From an uncultured Prevotella sp. (GTDB lineage Bacteria; Bacteroidota; Bacteroidia; Bacteroidales; Bacteroidaceae), in assembly GCA_927910885.1 (NCBI GenBank), contig CAKMOD010000151.1, positions 1 through 30,097 on the forward strand: a stretch of DNA of 30,097 bases. Reading direction: 5' to 3'. Below the pieces are notes generated by a model. The model was not told the DNA's origin. It saw only the letters and a list, made by a program, of their open reading frames with translations, and ran no database searches. Made by a program: the position numbers and the translations under genes. This document shows positions 24,528 through 30,097 of the stretch, piece after piece. The first letter of the stretch is position 1, and each line of letters starts with the position of its first letter.

Positions 24528-24717
24528 TTGGCTTCGAAAAGATGCCTTTTAAGCTCCTTACTAACGCCCTTTTGACGGCTAATTAAGCACCTTTTGAAAA
24601 GCATCTCAGTAACACGCTGATATCAAATAACTTATGAAGGTATAAAAATCACAGGCTTTCTGGCTCTTTACCTGACTTTTATTTATCTATTTTGTAATTA
24701 TATTTCAAGATAGCAGA
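24528..24717 (+). repeat. Intergenic direct repeat, copy 2
   Basis: It aligns with 20078-20290 in the same orientation. It lacks the internal segment of about 23 bases present in copy 1. The last 60 bases (TGGCTCTTTACCTGACTTTT onwards) are virtually identical. It ends about 11 bases before the stop of the vgrG fragment. On the minus strand CAGG...CCTG with a following TGATTTTT could act as a weak terminator. Confidence 0.85.
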
Positions 24718-24728
24718 CGGTCAAAGTT

Positions 24729-25232
24729 CTATATGGCTGAGTTTAAGCAAATACGATTGTCAACAACATCTTTGAAGATAATACTCCAACCACCATTTAC
24801 GTTATCATCGAATGATAGTATATGCCCACTTCTGGTTATTAGACTTTTCTTGTGATTATCTTCAAGACCGCCACCACCAGTTGTTCCATTAAACAAGCTG
24901 CCCATAACGTATGGTCTTGCTGGGTCTCCATGGCGGAAGCCGAGGAGGACTTGATCGCCCACTTCTGGGATGAATACAAAACCACGGTTGCTCTTTACAT
25001 CGTCACTGCTACCGCCATCAGGTGTCATCACACGCACCCAACCTGTTTGCATACCATTTGTTTGCCAGTTCATTCGTACACGCACACGCCCCTTACCCTG
25101 TGGGTCAGCATTGCTAAGCACGGTTGCCATCTGTGTTTCTGCAAGCGGCATACGCACCTTTGGACTTGGCAGTGCCTTTATTGTTGCAGGGATAGCCTTG
25201 AAGCGGTTCTTGTAGTAGCTTCCTTGGCTCAC
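24729..25232 (-). CDS. Displaced VgrG C-terminal fragment
   Basis: A 167-residue frame from a GTG at 25232. Residues 1-136 repeat, almost residue for residue, the part of the full vgrG (29495-29902) that begins at SQGSYYKNRFKAIPATIKAL and covers the gp5/OB-fold domain (PQGKGRVRVRMNW, FIPEVGDQVLLGFRHGDPAR). The tail after TRSG differs: HILSFDDNVNGG and WSIIFKDVVDNRICLNSAI, with no beta-helix repeats. It lacks the N-terminal hub domains, so it cannot form a VgrG trimer alone. The sequence upstream of the GTG stays open only to a TAA 7 codons earlier. It sits at the end of the lipase operon, after the PAAR-like gene. It is best read as a recombination scar or an exchangeable tip cassette. Confidence 0.75.
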   Translation of the reverse strand: MSQGSYYKNRFKAIPATIKALPSPKVRMPLAETQMATVLSNADPQGKGRVRVRMNWQTNGMQTGWVRVMTPDGGSSDDVKSNRGFVFIPEVGDQVLLGFRHGDPARPYVMGSLFNGTTGGGGLEDNHKKSLITRSGHILSFDDNVNGGWSIIFKDVVDNRICLNSAI

Positions 25233-25238
25233 CTCGTA
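24825..25238 (+). repeat. vgrG duplication, copy A
   Basis: About 410 bases nearly identical to 29495-29908, covering the OB-fold part of vgrG from EVSQGSYYKN to NHKKSL.TRSG. Sequence similarity stops at both ends. Confidence 0.8.
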
Positions 25239-25254
25239 ATAGCTTAGGTTTTAT

Positions 25255-25680
25255 TTAGGTTTCAATCATATTTCTCCCCAATGGGTTAATATCTGATTGA
25301 AGGCAGAGGGCGGCTTGTTTTATTTGCATGATGTTTGGTATAGCAATCTGTCCTGTAGTTTGGAAAGTGATACAATCTTTCATTCCCAAAGCGCAAGTCC
25401 CCTTACAAGTTCCAAGTAAAGGAGATGACGAGCCATTGATACTCACCCCATCGTATGTTCCAGACCAACCTGTAACAACTGGTGTACAAGGCTTTGGCGG
25501 GTAGGATTTGTTACACATGGCAAAACCTACACCTTCAAACACATTACCAAGCGTCTTGTCTGTTGCAACCAACTTACCGTTCATGCACACGGCATCATTG
25601 TCCGTAACTTTTAGAAAGCCAGGCGCTGTTCCAAACTGACAGCTACATATAGCTCTGTTTACTACATATTCGTCTTCCAT
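25255..25680 (-). CDS. PAAR-like protein (DUF4280), longer form
   Basis: A 141-residue PAAR-like protein. The start MEDEYVVNRAICSCQFGTAP is typical of Bacteroidota DUF4280 proteins, with conserved segments NGKLVATDKTLGNVF, FAMCNKSYPPKPCTPVVTGW and LGTCKGTCALGMKDCITFQTTGQ (cut here for length). It should cap the VgrG spike and may attach the cargo lipase. Its start overlaps the end of the upstream gene by 19 bases, so translation is coupled. It differs clearly from the shorter DUF4280 proteins at 20326 and 22219. Confidence 0.85.
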   Translation of the reverse strand: MEDEYVVNRAICSCQFGTAPGFLKVTDNDAVCMNGKLVATDKTLGNVFEGVGFAMCNKSYPPKPCTPVVTGWSGTYDGVSINGSSSPLLGTCKGTCALGMKDCITFQTTGQIAIPNIMQIKQAALCLQSDINPLGRNMIET

Positions 25681-26387
25681 TCTTCCTCACTGATTTGTTT
25701 TAATTCAAGTTTTCGCGTGTAATATCCCTCATCTTCTATTTCAACCTCCAGCATAAGTTGGATATGGTCGAACGCTCCTTTCTCTGTTTTATGTACGTAT
25801 GCTTTCCCCACATGCGAAAGAATCTTCCGTTCTGTCTTTATCTCTGGAATGCTCAACAGTATTTCTTGTTCGTCTTCATCCTCTATTGATAGGCAAAAGG
25901 TTATTACATCTCCTATGAAAGGGAAATCAACCAATCTGTACTCACGAGCAGTAATTGCCATGTACAGCGTTGCAAGTTGATAGATATTACTCTGCGAAAT
26001 ACACTGCAGTACTTCTTTCTCGTCTTGCACTTTTTCAATACAGCCTTTGACATAGTCAGCTACCAGCGAATCCTGCTCATAGTAATCTATGATTTTCTGT
26101 CCCTCTGTAGCATATCGCTCTCTCACCTCATCAATATTCTCAATCCCTTTCGCTTCTCCCAAGTCATCCATGCGTACTGTCATAGGATAGAGCGCATTGC
26201 CTAACCAAGACATGATGAAATCGAAGTCTTGAAAGCAATTATGTTTTTCTTTTCTAATAGTAAAATATAATGAACCTGAGTTCAAATAGAGGACCTTTAT
26301 TTTTCTATTGTATCTAAACTTTGTACCATTTGTTTGGATTGCTTCTGATAGCAATTTATATGTTCTATCGTAATATGTTTTTCCCAT
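25662..26387 (-). CDS. Hypothetical protein, candidate effector adaptor or chaperone
   Basis: A 241-residue, acidic, mostly soluble-looking protein with no signal peptide or membrane segment. I do not recognise it. Segments such as FDFIMSWLGNALYPMTVRMDD and YQLATLYMAITAREYRLVDF are protein-like throughout, and the frame is uninterrupted. It starts one base after the lipase stop (26389) and overlaps the PAAR-like start by 19 bases, so it is made together with both. Sitting between effector and tip genes is where T6SS adaptor or chaperone proteins often lie, but it shows no DUF4123, DUF1795 or DUF2169 feature that I can see. An adaptor role is inference. Confidence 0.7.
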   Translation of the reverse strand: MGKTYYDRTYKLLSEAIQTNGTKFRYNRKIKVLYLNSGSLYFTIRKEKHNCFQDFDFIMSWLGNALYPMTVRMDDLGEAKGIENIDEVRERYATEGQKIIDYYEQDSLVADYVKGCIEKVQDEKEVLQCISQSNIYQLATLYMAITAREYRLVDFPFIGDVITFCLSIEDEDEQEILLSIPEIKTERKILSHVGKAYVHKTEKGAFDHIQLMLEVEIEDEGYYTRKLELKQISEEEWKTNM

Positions 26388-26388
26388 A

Positions 26389-27877
26389 TTATCCTTCTAT
26401 AATACTACGACGAAGATTACTGGTTGCACCATGCCCTATTTCATCTCTAGCTGATAAATGTAAAAATCTTCTTCTAATTCCTTTTAATAATTTATCAGCC
26501 TCTTCTCCTATTGGTCTAATAAAATCTATACCTTTGGGGATAAATTTCCCCATACAATCTTTTTTACCCAAGCTTATCCGATAAAAGGGTTTCCTTGCGA
26601 AGAACTCTCTTTTCAGGTAGTCAGCAGCCCTAACCAATTCTGGAAAATCTTCAGGGATAGCCCATTTCCTTTTGGACATTTGATTGTTTTTAAGTTTTAT
26701 TTTTTTAGAAGTAGCAACTTGATACATAATATGTAGAGGTATACGTGCATAATAATTATAAACTGGACGATACGGAGGAATTCCTTTACGTTTTTTGGTT
26801 TTTATATCAATATCATTATACTTTCTTTCACTAAACTTCAGAATAGCATCATTATAATCTCCTGTGGAAATCCATTTCTTTTCTAATAAGATATCTAATG
26901 GTAAATATCCCCTAAAGTCACGATTATGATTACCTTTTTTTAAAAGTTTTTCTGATGGATAGCCATTTCCCATATACAAAAACTCTATTTCTGGATTAGT
27001 ATATCCGCCTCCAATATCACTATGTGCTCCAGGAAGCACATACTCTATACAATTTTCCCCTAGTCCCATGGCTGAATTAATTGTTGTTAAAGGAAAAAAG
27101 CGTCTATATTCATTAGCAGCAACCAAGTGTACAACAGATCCAATATTACTTGGAATCGTGAGGTGAGTATGTTTGGATGAATCACTTATAATCTGATTAA
27201 GACCTTCTGAGGAAACAGTATCGAACAATCCTATAAATCGGATATGTATTTTTTTTCTTATATCTTTTTCTTTACAAAATTCTTGTAACAAACCCTGATG
27301 ATAAAAATATGAATCATGTAAGGTATAGTTAACAAAATAACGGGCAGCAGTAGCACCTCTACTAAAACCGAATACGTCAAATGTAACACTCTCCACATAG
27401 GTTTTTCTGTATTTGACCATCATCGCTTTAAGCTCATCGAGAAGCAAATCGTTTGCTCTTCTTAACTTATATTGTACTCCCCATAGCCCAGTTCCTAAAG
27501 CTGAGCCAAATAAAGTGCTATCTTCATCACCAGGGGATACCAATTTCTCTTGAACTTTTTTTGGTGGCGCTGTTCCTGGTCCTTCTATATAGATCTTGCT
27601 GGTAAATGAATCATTTTCATCATACATCTCCCATAAATGTACAACATTTGTAAAGTCAGCATTATAACTGTCATATCCTTCTTCTTTCTTTTTAGTTTTA
27701 GGGTTATACATCCCTTTTTTTATTATTGTTAGTTTTTTGGTTGTGTAAATTATTATACAGGTTATTTCCCGTTCCATCAAAAAAAACTCCGATAGTTGCA
27801 TTAAGACCTTTGCTTTTTGAGGCTATGCTATTTTCTATATTTATACCACAAATTCTATTAGTATATACTCTGCTCAT
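26389..27877 (-). CDS. T6SS lipase effector, Tle1-like (DUF2235), apparent frameshift near N-terminus
   Basis: Alpha/beta hydrolase of the DUF2235/Tle1 phospholipase type. The catalytic serine sits in FGFSRGATAAR (Ser about 172 of the rejoined protein); GLFDTVSSEG gives the Asp and LPGAHSDIGGGYTN the His region. The true N-terminus lies in another frame: ATG 27875-27877, three bases after the stop of the DUF2931 gene, reading MSRVYTNRICGINIE and then IGVFFDGTGNNLYNN, the classic DUF2235 start. That frame stops at GTA-TAA soon after an A7 run (27715-27721); removing one A joins it to KKGMYNPKTKKKEEGYD and the rest, giving about 495 residues. The ATG at 27801 in the downstream frame gives an implausible N-terminus and is rejected. 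It is likely delivered to rival cells to attack membranes. Confidence 0.85.
27715..27721 (-). other. A7 run: apparent frameshift in the DUF2235 lipase gene
   Basis: Seven A on the minus strand. Upstream frame reads NNNKKRDV and a stop; with six A it reads NNNKKGMYNPKTK and continues. Confidence 0.65.
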
Positions 27878-27879
27878 AA

Positions 27880-29025
27880 TCATTCTCCTATAAACTTAAT
27901 GTCTTCTGGGTTAATGTCTCGATGGTTATCATATATAATCTTAGCGCTTGAGGGTGGTTGATCTGTTTTCTGACAGAATACTAGGATTCTTGTTCTTGAT
28001 AATAGTATTCTTTTCTCGCCCACATTAAGAGAGATATCGAATTTATTATTATATTTGCTTGTATACACTGTTAAGTTCCCCTTTTTTCTTCGTTCAATAC
28101 CATTAAATACTTTTGGGAAGGCATCTAATATCTCTTGTTCATCGAAGTAAAACTCTCCAGAATAAGTTTTATCTCCAACTTCCCAATCCATGTAAAATTG
28201 TTTTAAACGAGCTTGTTCTTCTTCCTTAATTCCATCACAAGCATAGTTAAACTCTCCGTTTATAAAATGCCATACTATTGAGAGACTATCCAATTTGCTG
28301 TTTTTGTTCTCAAAGATACATTGAATATCATAATTGTATCGTTCATTGTATTTGTCCCAAAGTTCATAAGGAATTCCATTGACCTTCAGATTTTCGCTCT
28401 GTTCTTTAGTAAGGCAACCTTCAGAATAATCCTTCACAGAATTAGCAACAAGGGGAGCATCTTTTGCAAAGTCCTCAAGTGACATCTCTACAGGGTGGGC
28501 GTGTATAGTGTCACAGATGAGTACATTTCTTGTTGCACCTTCTAAATAAAGCCAGATCTTACCACCAGGTAGCATTGTTATAGAGAAGTCTTTATAAGTA
28601 GTATGTTTTTTATCATACGCATCATAATATCCATCACGTAATAACTGTAATATCTTTTGCTGAAGCGTATCGGAAAATTTAGTATGAACTTCATAAATTT
28701 TACTCTCAGTATATGACAGCCATAAAGCATTAATACTATTTGGAATATCAAGTCCTTCCGTATCTTCTAATTGCTCAAAACTAACTTTTCCTTTGGTTAC
28801 AGCAATCCCTGCATCACCATAAGAATTCATAATAGGATATTCTTCACCATTCGAACCGTATCCCAACGATACATATTTTGTTTCAACAGGATAATTCCGT
28901 GGTGCGGAAATGCTTGGAGTCCACTGGAATTTTGTCTTATAATTCATATTTAAATCACGTTTACAGGCAAAGCCTACAAGTAAAAAAGCTATATTAATTC
29001 CCCACATAAATAAATATCTTTTCAT
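27880..29025 (-). CDS. DUF2931-like lipoprotein, putative immunity protein to the lipase
   Basis: A 381-residue protein with an SPII signal (MKRYLFMWGINIAFLLVGFACKR; lipobox VGFAC, Cys21). The stretch FQWTPSISAPRNYPVETKYV (about 33-52) is the hallmark opening of DUF2931 proteins. The rest is mixed alpha/beta with KIWLYLEGATRNVLI and a late RILLSRTRILVFCQKT. Being a periplasmic or outer-membrane lipoprotein fits protection against a lipase that acts in the periplasm. It begins one base after the vgrG stop and ends with TGA followed 2 bases later by the lipase ATG, so all three are coupled. The pairing with the DUF2235 lipase is inferred from position. Confidence 0.8.
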   Translation of the reverse strand: MKRYLFMWGINIAFLLVGFACKRDLNMNYKTKFQWTPSISAPRNYPVETKYVSLGYGSNGEEYPIMNSYGDAGIAVTKGKVSFEQLEDTEGLDIPNSINALWLSYTESKIYEVHTKFSDTLQQKILQLLRDGYYDAYDKKHTTYKDFSITMLPGGKIWLYLEGATRNVLICDTIHAHPVEMSLEDFAKDAPLVANSVKDYSEGCLTKEQSENLKVNGIPYELWDKYNERYNYDIQCIFENKNSKLDSLSIVWHFINGEFNYACDGIKEEEQARLKQFYMDWEVGDKTYSGEFYFDEQEILDAFPKVFNGIERRKKGNLTVYTSKYNNKFDISLNVGEKRILLSRTRILVFCQKTDQPPSSAKIIYDNHRDINPEDIKFIGE

Positions 29026-29026
29026 T

Positions 29027-30097
29027 CTATCCTTTTGCTATATCAACTTTTATTCCACTCTTTATATACATATTTTTCTTGGATGCTATATTAGTTTCAT
29101 CTTCAGATTCCATATTTATTTCTGCAAATGAATGTATTACTGTATCTTTCTCAGTTGTAACATTCAATGCGCCTTTAACGTAATGTGTAGTATCACCCTC
29201 AACATGAGAAGTAACATCTTTAGAAACAATACTACTGAAATGTCCTTGTACATTCATAGAAGAATCACCCCCAATAGACAATGCAGCATTTTCTCCTACA
29301 TTCATGTTGAAATTCTTACCCACATTTACATTCATGTTCTCTGATGCATTGATGTTAACATTCTTTGTATTGACATTTACTTCTTCAGCAGAAGATATGG
29401 TGATGGTGCCATTTAATTCATCAATGAAGATTTTGTTGGCACGAGTGGTCTGTAGGAGGATGGTATGGGCGGTATCATCAAAGGTAACGGTCGAGCCACT
29501 TCGGGTGGTAAGACTTTTCTTGTGGTTGGCAGCAAAGCCTCCCTTGCCTGTAACTCCATTAAACAAACTGCCTAAGATGTATGGTCTTGCTGGGTCACCA
29601 TGGCGGAAACCGAGGAGGACTTGGTCGCCTACCTCTGGGATAAATACAAAACCACGGTTGCTCTTTACGTCACTACTACTACCGCCATCAGGTGTCATCA
29701 CACGCACCCAGCCAGTCTGCATACCATTCGTCTGCCAGTTCATTCGCACACGAACACGGCCCTTGCCCTGTGGGTCAGCATTGCTAAGTATGGTTGCCAT
29801 CTGTGTTTCAGCTAATGGCATACGCACCTTAGGACTTGGCAGTGCCTTTATCGTTGCAGGGATAGCCTTAAAGCGGTTTTTATAGTAGCTTCCTTGGCTC
29901 ACCTCATGTGTTATTTCGGTAATGATGAAGTTACCCAAACTCTCTTTTGATATGTTTCCTACACGCTCTAAGAAAGAGCTGTAAAGACTTACAACAGAGC
30001 CTACACGTAGGGTTGGCACCTGACTCTCTGCTGTGAATGTAATGTGTCTCAGCAGTCTCTGCCGCCTGCTTACGCCCCATGTAATTAATAAGTATCG
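29027..30097 (-). CDS. vgrG: VgrG spike protein, 5' end outside the window
   Basis: The C-terminal part of a T6SS VgrG. From 30019 the frame encodes VPTLRVGSVVSLYSS, the SQGSYYKNRFKAIPATI linker, the gp5/OB domain (NADPQGKGRVRVRMNW, FIPEVGDQVLLGFRHGDPAR, LGSLFNG) and then a long region of short valine, asparagine and glycine strands (ENMNVNVGKNFNMNVGENA) that should form the beta-helix needle. The frame stays open to the window edge, but between about 30040 and 30097 a different frame gives a more protein-like sequence (INYMGRKQAAETAET), so another frame break is possible there. It leads the operon into the DUF2931 and lipase genes. The OB segment is duplicated at 24825-25238. Confidence 0.85.
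   Translation of the reverse strand, partial: RYLLITWGVSRRQRLLRHITFTAESQVPTLRVGSVVSLYSSFLERVGNISKESLGNFIITEITHEVSQGSYYKNRFKAIPATIKALPSPKVRMPLAETQMATILSNADPQGKGRVRVRMNWQTNGMQTGWVRVMTPDGGSSSDVKSNRGFVFIPEVGDQVLLGFRHGDPARPYILGSLFNGVTGKGGFAANHKKSLTTRSGSTVTFDDTAHTILLQTTRANKIFIDELNGTITISSAEEVNVNTKNVNINASENMNVNVGKNFNMNVGENAALSIGGDSSMNVQGHFSSIVSKDVTSHVEGDTTHYVKGALNVTTEKDTVIHSFAEINMESEDETNIASKKNMYIKSGIKVDIAKG
29495..29908 (+). repeat. vgrG duplication, copy B
   Basis: The source-like copy inside the longer vgrG gene, matching 24825-25238 in the same orientation about 4.7 kb away. It offers a substrate for recombination that would delete or swap the DUF2931, lipase, unknown and PAAR-like genes. Confidence 0.8.

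Noticed and set aside
27722..27801. ATG at 27801 as the lipase start
   Set aside because: The N-terminus MQLSEFFLMEREITC is the out-of-frame reading of the DUF2235 opening GVFFDGTGNN.
1..30097. CRISPR arrays, tRNA or rRNA genes, insertion sequences
   Set aside because: No regularly spaced short repeats, no cloverleaf or rRNA signatures, and no transposase motifs were seen on either strand.

Overview
The window looks like a chromosomal piece of an oral or gut Prevotella or a close Bacteroidota relative. The grounds are the Bacteroidota-type -7 motif TAnnTTTG upstream of several genes, a six-domain ribosomal protein S1, a very large TamB-like protein, a complete nqrABCDEF operon, SPII lipoproteins with short lipoboxes, and a type VI secretion effector locus built from VgrG, PAAR-like DUF4280 proteins, a DUF2235 lipase and a DUF2931 lipoprotein. 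Species level cannot be decided by eye.

Layout. (1) About 1-4925, minus strand: an AT-rich, tightly coupled operon with a DNA methyltransferase, a phosphoribosyltransferase-like protein (PRTase-CE type), an ORC/CDC6-type AAA+ ATPase and a Rossmann-like protein cut by the window edge. It looks like a prokaryotic conflict or defence system. The ATPase gene is broken by two apparent frameshifts, both at poly-A runs. (2) 5411-7257: rpsA with its terminator. (3) 7366-11838: tamB-like. (4) 12105-18080: divergent nqrABCDEF, the Na+-pumping NADH:quinone reductase, ending in a clear terminator. (5) 18361-19358: an Abi_2 (AbiD/AbiF-like, HEPN motif) gene with its own promoter and a short leader that could be a structured RNA. 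(6) 19438-30097, minus strand: a T6SS accessory locus. Its upstream part (30097 to 24729) is an operon of vgrG, DUF2931 lipoprotein, DUF2235 lipase, an unknown protein, a PAAR-like protein and a displaced 3' fragment of vgrG. Its downstream part (24245 to 20326) is an array of related small lipoproteins (two intact pairs or members, one frameshifted, one decayed) mixed with full and truncated PAAR-like genes. Two direct copies of a roughly 200-bp intergenic repeat bracket this array.

How the parts relate. The housekeeping block (rpsA, tamB, nqr) sits between two accessory blocks. The T6SS block reads as one antibacterial module (spike VgrG, PAAR-like tips, lipase cargo, DUF2931 as likely immunity) followed by what looks like an accumulated orphan immunity array, with duplication, gene conversion and decay visible. 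Frame breaks recur: three are one-base-too-long A runs (two in the ATPase, one in the lipase), one is a non-homopolymer shift in a lipoprotein, and one pseudogene carries two nonsense codons. Whether the A-run breaks are real mutations, slippage sites or sequencing errors is the main open point.
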